Source of the DNA: Bog-532 sp963742875
GTDB lineage: Bacteria; Actinomycetota; Actinomycetes; Streptosporangiales; Streptosporangiaceae
Length of the DNA: 64,000 bases
Assembly: GCA_963742875.1 (NCBI GenBank)
Contig: CAVUNO010000025.1
Coordinates: 62,001 to 126,000, forward strand
Direction: 5' to 3'
Part shown: piece after piece, positions 45,125 through 53,287 of the stretch
Layout: each line of letters starts with the position of its first letter
Numbering within the stretch: position 1 is the stretch's first letter
Position numbers and translations under genes: made by a program
The notes under the pieces: model-generated
The model's input: the letters and a program-made list of their open reading frames with translations, nothing else
The model's database searches: none
Told to the model about the DNA's origin: nothing

Positions 45125-48100
45125 GTGAGCATGGGCAGCGGCTGGGAGTTCTGGATCGACCGTGGCGGCACGTTCACCGACGTGGTCGCGCGCCGCCCGG
45201 ATGGCACGCTCGCGGTCCACAAGCTGCTCTCGCAGGACCCGGGCCGGTACGCGGATCCCGCCGTCGCCGGCATCCGGCATCTGCTCGGCGTGCCGGACGG
45301 CGATCCCATTCCGGCGGAGCGGATCTCCGTGGTCCGCCTCGGCACGACGGTCGCGACCAATGCTCTCCTGGAGCGCAAGGGCGAGCCGACCGTCCTGGTC
45401 ATCACCCGCGGATTCGGCGACGCGCTGCGGATCGCCTACCAGGACCGGCCCCGGATCTTCGACCGCCAGATCGTCCGCCCGGACATGGTCTACGCGCGGG
45501 TGGTCGAGGTGACCGAGCGGATCGGGGCCCGGGGCGAGGTCGTCACCGCCCTGGACGAAGACGCCGTACGGTACGACCTGCGGGCCGCTTACGGTGACGG
45601 CTTCCGGTCGGTGGCGGTGGTATGCATGCACGGATACCGGTACCCGGCGCACGAGTCCCAGATTGGCGAGATCGCCCGCGAAACGGGTTTCACGCAGGTG
45701 TCGATGTCGCATGCGACCAGCCCGTTGATGAGGCTGGTATCGCGGGGCGATACCACGCTGGTGGACGCCTACCTGTCCCCCATCCTTGATCGTTACGTGG
45801 ATCAGGTCGCCAGCGAGCTGAAAGGTGTCCGGCTGCAGTTCATGCAGTCCAGCGGCGGCCTCACCGACGCCCGCCTGTTCCGGGGCAAGGACTCCATCCT
45901 GTCCGGGCCTGCCGGCGGCATCGTCGGCATGGCCCGTACCGCGGAGGCGGCGGGCTTTGGCAAGGTGATCGGGTTCGACATGGGCGGCACCTCGACTGAC
46001 GTGTCCCACTATGTGGGCGAGTTCGAGCGGCAGTACGAGACGCAGGTGGCCGGGGTGCGGATGCGGGCGCCGATGCTGAGCATCCACACGGTCGCCGCTG
46101 GCGGCGGGTCGGTCCTGCACTTTGACGGCAGCCGGTACCGGGTCGGCCCGGATTCGGCCGGGGCACGCCCCGGCCCGGCGGCCTACCGGCGCGGGGGCCC
46201 GCTCACGGTCACCGACGCCAATATCATGCTCGGCCGGATCCAGCCAGCGCACTTCCCGAGCGTGTTCGGCGAGCACGGTGACGAGCCCCTGGATGCCGGG
46301 ATCGTGCGGCAGCAGTTTGCCGCGCTGGCCTCCCGGATCGGGGACGCGGCCGGCGGCCGCGGGCAACCGCCGGAAGCGGCCGGCGGCCCCGAGCACCCGC
46401 CGGGACCCGGGGAGCCAGCCGCCCCGTCCGGCACCTCCCCCGCACCGGGACCCGGTGAGCCGTCCGGCACCTGCCCCGCACCTGAGGAGGTCGCCGCCGG
46501 ATTCGTGGAGATCGCGGTGGCGAACATGGCGAACGCGATCAAGAAAATCTCGGTGCAGCGCGGCTATGACGTAACTCAGTACGTCCTGGCGACGTTCGGC
46601 GGTGCGGGCGGGCAGCATGCCTGCGCGGTGGCCGACGCGCTCGGCATCACCCAGGTACTCATCCACCCGCTGGCCGGGGTGCTGTCCGCCTACGGAATGG
46701 GACTGGCGGATGTGACCGCGATGCGCGAGATCGCGGTGGAGGCACCGCTTACGGCCCGGCTGCTGCCCGAGCTGGACCGGGTGGCGATGAGCCTGCACGC
46801 CGACGCCCTCGCCGAACTGGCGGAGCAAGGGATCGAGTCCCGCCGCACCCGGGCGGCGCACCGGGCTCACCTGCGCTACGAAGGCACCGACACCGCACTG
46901 CCGGTCCCGCTCGGCGGCGTGGCCGAGATGGTCACCAGTTTCGAGCAGGCGTACCGGCAGCACTTCTCGTTCCTCATGCGCGGCAAGACGATCCTGGTGG
47001 AGGCCGTGTCAGTCGAGCTGGCCGCCGCATCCTCCGCGCAGGCCGGGAAGCTACCGAACGGAATGCCGCAGGACCACCCGCCGCGGCGGGAGCAGGCACG
47101 CGCGGGAGCCACCGCGGCCATGTACGCGGCGGGCGCGTGGGCGGACGTACCGCTGGTCCGCCGGCGGGACCTGCGGCCCGGCCAGGGGGTGGACGGGCCA
47201 GCGCTGATCGTGGAGGACTTCGCGACCACGGTGACCGAACCGGGCTGGAAAGCGGAGCTGACCGAGCTCGGCGACCTGCTGCTCAGCCGTGTGACGGCAC
47301 CGGAGCGGCGGCTGGCCGGCACCGCGGTGGACCCGGTCATGCTGGAGATCTTCAACAACCTGTTCATGTCGGTCGCCGAGCAGATGGGGGTGCGGCTGCG
47401 CAGCACGGCGCACTCGGTCAACATCAAGGAGCGGCTGGACTTCTCCTGCGCTATCTTCGACGCGGACGGGGGGCTCATCGCCAACGCCCCGCACATTCCC
47501 GTGCATCTGGGCTCGATGGGGGAAAGCATCAAGATCGTCGCGCGCCGCAACGCGGGCCAGATGCGCGCCGGTGACGTCTACGTGCTCAACGACCCGTACC
47601 ACGGCGGGACGCACCTGCCGGACATCACCGTGGTGACCCCCGTGTTCGATGCCGACGGGCGCGAGATTCTGTTCTATGTGGCATCCCGCGGCCACCACGC
47701 GGAGATCGGGGGCATGACGCCGGGCTCGATGCCCGCGTTCAGCGCGCGGATCGAGGAAGAAGGGGTGCTCATCGATAACTGGCTGCTGGTGCGGGGCGGG
47801 GTGCTGCGGGAGGCGCAGACCCTGGACCTGCTCCGCTCCGCGCCCTACCCGTCCCGCAATCCGGACGTAAATCTGGCCGACCTGCGGGCGCAGATCGCCG
47901 CCAACGAGAAGGGCGTGCAGGAACTGCGCCGGATGGTCGCCCACTTCGGGCTGGACGTGGTGCGGGCCTACATGCGGCACGTCCAGGACAACGCCGAGGA
48001 AGCGGTGCGCCGTGTACTGGCCGGGCTGATCGGCGGCGAGTACGCTTACCCGCTCGACAACGGTGCGGTCATCCAGGTCGCGGTGCGGGTGGACCGTGCG

Positions 48101-48862
48101 GCCCGGACCGCGGAGGTCGACTTCACCGGTACGTCCGCGCAGTTGCCGGGCAATTTCAACGCGCCGTCGTCGGTAGCGATGGCGGCCGTGCTCTACGTGT
48201 TCCGCACGCTGGTGGCCGATGACATCCCGCTCAACTCCGGCTGCCTCAAGCCGGTCCGCGTGATCATCCCGCCCGGATGCATGCTGGCGCCGGAGTTCCC
48301 CGCGGCCGTGGCGGCCGGGAACGTGGAGACCTCGCAGGCGATCACCGGGGCCCTCTACGCGGCGCTGGCCGTCATGGCGGAAGGGTCGGGCACGATGAAC
48401 AATGTCACCATCGGCAACGAGCGTTACCAGTACTACGAGACCGTGGCCAGCGGCTCGGGCGCGGGGCAGGGTTTCGCCGGCACCGATGTAGTGCAGACCC
48501 ACATGACCAACTCCCGGCTTACCGACCCCGAGGTGCTGGAATGGCGCTATCCGGTCCGGCTGGAGCGGTACGCGATACGGCGCGGCAGCGGCGGCGCCGG
48601 GCGCTGGCCGGGCGGCGACGGCGGCCGCCGCGAACTCCGCTTCCTGGAGCCGATGACCGTCACCACGCTGAGCAGCCATCGCCGCATACCGCCCTACGGG
48701 ATGGCGGGCGGCCAACCGGGTGCGCTCGGGCGGCACTGGGTGGAGCATGCCGATGGCTCGGTCACCCCGATGCGCGGAAGCGACTCCGTGGCCGTGGCCG
48801 CCGGGGACCTGTTCGTGATCGAGACGCCCGGCGGCGGCGGATACGGGCCACCAGGCCGGTAG
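45125..48862 (+). CDS. Fused hydantoinase A/B (5-oxoprolinase-type) protein
   Basis: A 1245-residue fusion of the two hydantoinase/5-oxoprolinase subunits. The GTG at 45125 fits the GAGGG ribosome binding site better than the ATG at 45131. The HyuA part begins FWIDRGGTFTDVVARRPDGT and contains IGFDMGGTSTDVSHYVGEFE; it uses ATP. A Pro/Gly-rich linker (about residues 415-450) interrupts HyuA. The HyuB part starts near residue 740 with DPVMLEIFNNLFMSVAEQMG and includes ANAPHIPVHLGSMGESIK and DVYVLNDPYHGGTHLPDITV. The fusion opens 5-oxoproline or a hydantoin ring at the cost of ATP. No transporter or racemase neighbours help to define the substrate. Confidence 0.88.
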   Translation: MSMGSGWEFWIDRGGTFTDVVARRPDGTLAVHKLLSQDPGRYADPAVAGIRHLLGVPDGDPIPAERISVVRLGTTVATNALLERKGEPTVLVITRGFGDALRIAYQDRPRIFDRQIVRPDMVYARVVEVTERIGARGEVVTALDEDAVRYDLRAAYGDGFRSVAVVCMHGYRYPAHESQIGEIARETGFTQVSMSHATSPLMRLVSRGDTTLVDAYLSPILDRYVDQVASELKGVRLQFMQSSGGLTDARLFRGKDSILSGPAGGIVGMARTAEAAGFGKVIGFDMGGTSTDVSHYVGEFERQYETQVAGVRMRAPMLSIHTVAAGGGSVLHFDGSRYRVGPDSAGARPGPAAYRRGGPLTVTDANIMLGRIQPAHFPSVFGEHGDEPLDAGIVRQQFAALASRIGDAAGGRGQPPEAAGGPEHPPGPGEPAAPSGTSPAPGPGEPSGTCPAPEEVAAGFVEIAVANMANAIKKISVQRGYDVTQYVLATFGGAGGQHACAVADALGITQVLIHPLAGVLSAYGMGLADVTAMREIAVEAPLTARLLPELDRVAMSLHADALAELAEQGIESRRTRAAHRAHLRYEGTDTALPVPLGGVAEMVTSFEQAYRQHFSFLMRGKTILVEAVSVELAAASSAQAGKLPNGMPQDHPPRREQARAGATAAMYAAGAWADVPLVRRRDLRPGQGVDGPALIVEDFATTVTEPGWKAELTELGDLLLSRVTAPERRLAGTAVDPVMLEIFNNLFMSVAEQMGVRLRSTAHSVNIKERLDFSCAIFDADGGLIANAPHIPVHLGSMGESIKIVARRNAGQMRAGDVYVLNDPYHGGTHLPDITVVTPVFDADGREILFYVASRGHHAEIGGMTPGSMPAFSARIEEEGVLIDNWLLVRGGVLREAQTLDLLRSAPYPSRNPDVNLADLRAQIAANEKGVQELRRMVAHFGLDVVRAYMRHVQDNAEEAVRRVLAGLIGGEYAYPLDNGAVIQVAVRVDRAARTAEVDFTGTSAQLPGNFNAPSSVAMAAVLYVFRTLVADDIPLNSGCLKPVRVIIPPGCMLAPEFPAAVAAGNVETSQAITGALYAALAVMAEGSGTMNNVTIGNERYQYYETVASGSGAGQGFAGTDVVQTHMTNSRLTDPEVLEWRYPVRLERYAIRRGSGGAGRWPGGDGGRRELRFLEPMTVTTLSSHRRIPPYGMAGGQPGALGRHWVEHADGSVTPMRGSDSVAVAAGDLFVIETPGGGGYGPPGR

Positions 48863-49057
48863 CGTCTGGACCGCAAGGATTCCCGGGCATGGAGCAGCTG
48901 CCCGGTGGGGTGATGCATTATCGCCCCTACCGGTTTGCCCTGGCTCCCGGCTGAGCGGATGGTAAGAGATAGCATGCGGCCGCGCTGGGACGAAGGCAGG
49001 ACATTACGCGACGGCGCGCGCCATTACCTGGGGCATAAATAAGGGCCTGCGGGGCGA

Positions 49058-49140
49058 TCTCCCTTCGCCGGCATTGCCCGGATCAGGTCCTGGGGGTCGC
49101 CGTTCAGCCTTCTGGCTGTCCGGCTTTCTCAGCTTCCCGC
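49058..49140 (-). ncRNA. TPP riboswitch (THI element), orphan
   Basis: Read on the minus strand the segment has the conserved parts of the thiamine pyrophosphate riboswitch in order: GCTGAGA (CTGAGA at 49127-49132), GACCC (49094-49098), ACCTGATCCGGGCAATGCC (49070-49088) and GGCGAAGGGA (49060-49070). These form the P2-P3 and P4-P5 arms that bind TPP. The expected downstream gene would lie towards lower coordinates, but 48863-49057 contains no thiamine gene and the next gene is on the opposite strand. The aptamer is conserved although its target is lost. Confidence 0.85.
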
Positions 49141-49235
49141 CGCGAGTCCGGTCTCCCCGGGCAGTTCGTGCGGTCCAGCTCCCTCTCTCGCCTCGCAGAC
49201 ACCTTTATGCTGGCTGGCGTCAAGGAGGCTGCCCA

Positions 49236-49249
49236 GGGCAGGAAGTCCC
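49236..49249. promoter_or_regulatory. Weak DosR-like operator
   Basis: GGGCAGGAAGTCCC keeps the GTCCC half-site and part of the other half. No intact gene follows it, so it may be a leftover from the P-type ATPase region. Confidence 0.28.
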
Positions 49250-49484
49250 GCTTACACGGGCCGAACGTCAGTCGTGACGGCTCCCGCTATCCCATGGACA
49301 CGGAGGCCCGGATCGCATTGGCTGTCGTGCTGCAGCGGGCTGTGCAGTACGCCGGAACCGCCGGCATTGCGCATCCGGATTGTTACTGTGCCGAACGGGC
49401 GGTGGTTGCTCCCCCGGCCCGGTGACTGCCGTGATGGCGCAGGACGTAGCGGCGCAGTTCGCCGGCGCCCAACATGAAGGGGAA

Positions 49485-49630
49485 TGCACAGCAGCAGGGC
49501 CAGCGGATGGGTGGCCTGGCGGCCAACCTCCCGCCAGGGGTGACGCCCGCCCCGCCGGTGCAATTTGGTCGGGACCGTACGCGATCAGCCGCCGCGCGGC
49601 CTCCCGGCCCGACAACCCCGGCCGCGACGA
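49485..49630 (-). pseudogene. P-type ATPase, N-terminal fragment
   Basis: The minus strand reads GLSGREAARRLIAYGPDQIA and PAGRASP, then after a one-base shift WREVGRQATHPLALLL. This is the N-terminal cytoplasmic segment and the start of the first membrane helix of a cation-transporting P-type ATPase. Nothing of the actuator or phosphorylation domain is left. It directly adjoins the nicotinate phosphoribosyltransferase remnant. Confidence 0.6.
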
Positions 49631-49643
49631 CCCGCAAGACCGA

Positions 49644-50262
49644 TCATGCACCCGGCGACAGCTTCATGACCGGCCTGCCCGCGTAGGCGACCAGCTTGTA
49701 GGCACTGTCCAGGGACGGCGCATCAGCCGAGACACCCATCTTGGTTCCCACGCCATAGGCGCCGATCGGCGCCTGGTCCGCGACCAGGCCGGCGATCGCG
49801 TATTCGTCGAGGCCTCCGCTGGCGAAGATCCGCGCGCCGGGCAGTCCCGCCTCATCAAGCAGCCGGCGCGCGGACCGCGCCAGCCGCGCAAGGTCGCCAG
49901 AGTCCAGCCGCACCCCCACCGGCCCCGGCAGCCGCAGCCGCCGTGCCACCTCGATAGCGGTGCGCACCCCCTGCTCGGTGTCATAGGTGTCAACCAGGAA
50001 GGTCGTCTTACCGGGGAAGTCCTCGGCGAACGCGGTGAACGCTGCCTCCTCATCGCGGTATGCCTCGATGAAGGAATGCGCCATCGTGCCCGCGGCGGCC
50101 AGCCCGAACCGCCGCGCCGCCTCGACGTTGCTGGTAGCCGCGAAGCCGGCGATCGCGGACGCGCGGGCCACCGAAACGCCCGCGCCGGGGCCCTGGGTAC
50201 GGCGGAACGCGAAGTCGACCAGCTCCGCGCCGCCGGCGGCCAGCACACACCGTGCTGCGGAT
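49644..50262 (-). pseudogene. pncB: Nicotinate phosphoribosyltransferase, internal fragment
   Basis: The minus-strand frame reads SAARCVLAAGGAELVDFAFR, RTQGPGAGVSVARASAIAGF, AATSNVEAARRFGLAAAGTM, AHSFIEAYRDEEAAFTAFAE and VGVRLDSGDLARLARSARRL, ending YKLVAYAGRPVMKLSPG. This is the middle of nicotinate phosphoribosyltransferase (NAD salvage). Both ends are missing: the N-terminal about 130 residues are replaced by an antisense acetate-CoA ligase fragment, and the C-terminus by the P-type ATPase fragment. No start codon remains in place. Confidence 0.8.
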
Positions 50263-50266
50263 CTCC

Positions 50267-50408
50267 CAGCGAGTTCGACGACCTGCCGCAGATCGCCGAA
50301 CTCGACCTGCCTGTCATCGCCCGCCCTGACGGGGCCCGGGCCGTCGACGGCCAGATCCGCATCCAGGCGGCCGAGCCCGCCGACGCCTACCTGCGCCGGC
50401 TGCGATGA
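50267..50408 (+). pseudogene. Acetate-CoA ligase paralogue, last 47 codons
   Basis: The plus strand reads EFDDLPQIAELDLPVIARPD, GARAVDGQIRIQAAEPADAY and LRRLR before the stop. The fragment at 32598 has the same end (AELDLSPVIARRNGVQAIDA, AEPSDAYLRRL). One residue (S before P) is missing here. It is joined tail to the broken nicotinate phosphoribosyltransferase and head to the acyltransferase remnant. Confidence 0.72.
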
Positions 50409-50439
50409 CAGGGGAGCGCGCCCTGGTTGCCCGGCGACC

Positions 50440-51742
50440 GCAACACCGCTATGGGTGACCGCGATTGTCATGGTGGTGCTGGGCCACTGGCTGCTAACCG
50501 GCATCACCTAGCAGGGCGGCCACCTGTCCCGGCTGGACTATGTGTCTTGGGGACGTTGGGTCACCTTGCTGTTCCAGGTCATGCCCGTCTTCTTCCTGGT
50601 CGGGGGCTACGCGAACGCCGTCTCCTGGACAGCGCACCAGCAGCGGGGCGAAGGCTGGACCAAATGGGTCCGCGGCCGGGCGCTGCGGCTGCTGTGGCCG
50701 GCGGCCGTCTACGTGGCCGTCATCCTGCCCTCCGTCGCCGTGGCCCGGGCCGCCAGCGCGAATACTGCCGAACTGGCCCAAGGCGGCTGGTTCGTGCCTT
50801 GCACCTGTGGTTCCAGCCGGTCTGCCTGCTGCTGATCGCGCTGATCGCGCTGACCCTGCTGCTGGCCGCGCACCGGCGGTGGGGACTGGCCATCCGGTGG
50901 TGACGGCCGCCGGAGCCGCGGGAGTGGACGCCTGCGTGCTGGGCCCGCACCTGCACCTGATCGGCTTCGCCGACTACCTACTGGTGTGGGGGACGATGCA
51001 CCAGTAGGGGTTCGCCTGCCAAGACGGCACCCTCACCCGGTCGCGATGGCGCCCCGGGGCCCTCGCCGCAGCGGGGCGCCGCGGCCCTGGCCGCCCTTAC
51101 CGGGCTGGGGCCGATCCCGGTCGACATGATCGGCGCGGGTGAGCGCATGAGCAATACCACGCCGCCGTCCTTCGCCCCGCCAGCCTTCGCCGCCGCCCAG
51201 GCCGGGCTGCTGCTCGCGGCCGAGCCCCCTGTGGCCCGGCCGCGCCCGTGGCGGCGCGTGGCCCGCCTCAACCCGGCCGTCATAACGGTCTACCTGTGGC
51301 ACATGGTGCCCGCGATCGTTATAGCCATCGCCCTCTACCCGGCAGGGATATCGCCCTCTACCCGGCAGGGATTATGCCGCAGCCGCCCATCGGATCGGCG
51401 CAGTGGTGGACCACCCGGCCGGTCTGGTTCGCGATCTTGATGGCCGTGCTGGTCCCGCTCACCTGGCTGCTGATGTGGGCACAGCGGCCGCTGGCCCGTT
51501 TGCCCACCGGGCTCGGCACCCCCGGGTCCTGGTCACCGGCGCTGCTCGGAGCTGGTACCGCCGCCACCGTGGTGGGCCTCGCCCGCCTCGCGATCGGCGG
51601 GTTCGCCCCGGGCGCGCATCCAGCCCTGACCGCCCTGGCCGTCCTCGCCTGCGGCATCCTCGCCACTATCTCTTCCGGCCACCCGGGAGCCAAAGGCACC
51701 AGTACCGCCCTTCCGGCATGGCAGCCGCACGCAAGCGGATAA
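50440..51742 (+). pseudogene. Membrane acyltransferase (acyltransferase-3 type), frameshifts and stop
   Basis: Pieces in several frames give TPLWVTAIVMVVLGHWLLTG, then a TAG near 50510, SWGRWVTLLFQVMPVFFLVG, GYANAVSWTAHQQRGEGWTK, GPHLHLIGFADYLLVWGTMH, ISNTTPPSF-like DMIGAGERMS, and NPAVITVYLWHMVPAIVIAI with LVPLTWLLMWAQRPLARLPT. This is a polytopic O-acyltransferase. A 23-bp tandem duplication at 51327-51372, several single-base shifts and the stop destroy it. The N-terminal first helix is also lost. Confidence 0.76.
51327..51372. repeat. 23-bp tandem duplication in the acyltransferase remnant
   Basis: The unit ATCGCCCTCTACCCGGCAGG plus GAT occurs at 51327-51349 and again at 51350-51372. It adds 23 bases and therefore shifts the frame. 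Confidence 0.92.
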
Positions 51743-52060
51743 CACCCAGCCGCCCGGTACCCGGCGGGTACCGCATGGTGCTTGACCTCAGTTACCCACC
51801 CGCGTGGTCGGCAGCAGGGCTGCCGGGCCCGCCAGGCACGCAGCATCCTGTGCATAGTCGTCTTCCCCGCTCCGTTCGGTCTCGGGGACGACTCGCACGC
51901 CAGATCAGCTCCCGGCCACGGTCACTAGCGGCGTCGGCGAACGACCCGACGGTGTGGCGCGGCCTGGCCCGAACGTCCGGTGATTGCGGGACCGCTGGCC
52001 CTGCCCACGGAGGTGACAGGCGGCGATCTTCGAATTGCCGCCGCACGAGGGGAGGCTGCT
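51743..52060. other. Upstream region of the USP gene
   Basis: No gene is recognisable in these 318 bases. Near its right end lies the operator-like motif at 51988-52005, and GAGGGGAGGCTGCT just before 52061 serves as ribosome binding site. The rest shows no repeats. Confidence 0.45.
51988..52005. promoter_or_regulatory. DosR/DevR-like operator upstream of the USP gene
   Basis: GGGACCGCTGGCCCTGCC lies 55 bases before the ATG at 52061. It shares both half-sites and TGCC with the sites at 33581 and 35632. Confidence 0.58.
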
Positions 52061-52891
52061 ATGGCCGATACCGGACACGGGATTCTCGTCGGCTACGACG
52101 GTTCATCAGGCAGCCAGCGGGCTCTGAAGTGGGCTGCCCGTGAGGCCGGGCAACGCCGGGTGGCCTTGACTGTCTGCCACGCCTGGACCCGAGGGCATGC
52201 CGGGCCGCCAGCCGGCCCGGGACAAGACGATCCGGCACGGCGAAGCGCGGAACGGATCCTGGCCAGCGGGCTGCGGCTCACCGGGTCCCAAGAAGTGCGC
52301 CCGCTGCTCGCTGAGGGCCCGGCCGCGCGCATTCTGTGTGAGAACAGCAGCGACGCCGACATGGTGGTCGTTGGCTCACGCGGCCTCGGCGGGCTTCCCG
52401 GGCTGCTGCTCGGATCGGTCAGCTTGCAAGTGGCCGCGCACGCGTCAGGACCCGTGGTCGTGGTGCGCGGGCACTGGCAGCCCGCTGGAGCGTATCTGCC
52501 CGGCCCGGTCGTTGTCGGGACCGACGGGTCCGCCGCCTCCGACGCCGCGCTGGTGTTCGCCGGACAGGAGGCCATCCTGCGCGATGCTCGGCTGGTGGCC
52601 GTGTGCGCCCTGTCGGACGCGCCCGGAAGCTTCGGAGCAGCCCACCACATTGAAGAGGAATCCGGGCAGTCGCTGACCAGCTGGGAGAAGGAACACCCCG
52701 ATGTGGCCGTCCAGCGGCAGGTCACGGTGAAGTCACCGCGCGCCGCCCTCCTTGATGCCGCTCAGGACGCGCAGCTGCTCGCTGTGGGCAGCCGCGGCCG
52801 TGGCGGCGTTCACGGAATGGTGCTCGGCTCCGTCAGCCAGGCATTGCTCTTCCACGCAGCCTGCCCCGTCGCCGTCATCCACGCACACTGA
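52061..52891 (+). CDS. Universal stress protein with two USP domains
   Basis: A 276-residue tandem USP. Domain 1 (residues 1-145) begins GILVGYDGSSGSQRALKWAA and has the ATP-binding GSRGLGGLPGLLLGSVSLQV. Domain 2 (from about 148) begins PVVVGTDGSAASDAALVFAG and has GSRGRGGVHGMVLGSVSQAL. Both nucleotide-binding motifs are intact, so the protein probably binds ATP in the cytoplasm, as do the USPs of dormancy clusters. The ATG at 52061 has GAGGGGAGG in front. The motif at 51988 suggests control by a DosR-like regulator. Confidence 0.9.
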   Translation: MADTGHGILVGYDGSSGSQRALKWAAREAGQRRVALTVCHAWTRGHAGPPAGPGQDDPARRSAERILASGLRLTGSQEVRPLLAEGPAARILCENSSDADMVVVGSRGLGGLPGLLLGSVSLQVAAHASGPVVVVRGHWQPAGAYLPGPVVVGTDGSAASDAALVFAGQEAILRDARLVAVCALSDAPGSFGAAHHIEEESGQSLTSWEKEHPDVAVQRQVTVKSPRAALLDAAQDAQLLAVGSRGRGGVHGMVLGSVSQALLFHAACPVAVIHAH

Positions 52892-53039
52892 TACCAGCAC
52901 GCCTGGCCCGCCACCGTATCCGCCGGGGATGCCCATAGCGGCCGGGCGGGACGGATGGTAGCCCAGGCGGCAGGCGAAGGCGATCTTCATATACTGCGGG
53001 ATGGACAGAATCCGGCGAAGCTCGTCCTCGACGTGCTGG

Positions 53040-53215
53040 TCGCTGAAGACGCTGATCACCTGCGGCTGCCCGTGGTGGACCCCGACGGCAAGCTGATCGG
53101 GATCGTGAGCCGCTGTGACCTGTTGAGCGTCTTCCTCCGCCCAGGTGAGGGCATCGCCCGGGGGGTTGACCTGGGACATCAACGGTGTCGTCGACGTCGT
53201 GAACAAGGTTCGGTG
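53040..53215 (+). pseudogene. CBS-BON protein, short remnant
   Basis: The plus strand reads DHLRLPVVDPDGKLIGIVSR and CDLLSVFLRPGEGIARG, which copies RLPVVDPAGKLIGIVSRRDL and LSVFLRPDEEIAAE of the intact CBS-BON gene at 35726. A shifted frame then gives DINGVVDVVNKVR, the kind of end found in BON domains. The first CBS domain and most of BON are missing. Confidence 0.7.
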
Positions 53216-53287
53216 ACCCTGCGCCGGGCTAACGCAAGACCGCCCGGCTGAGGCAAGATACTGTGCCCGCCGTCGGCGATCTCGAGG

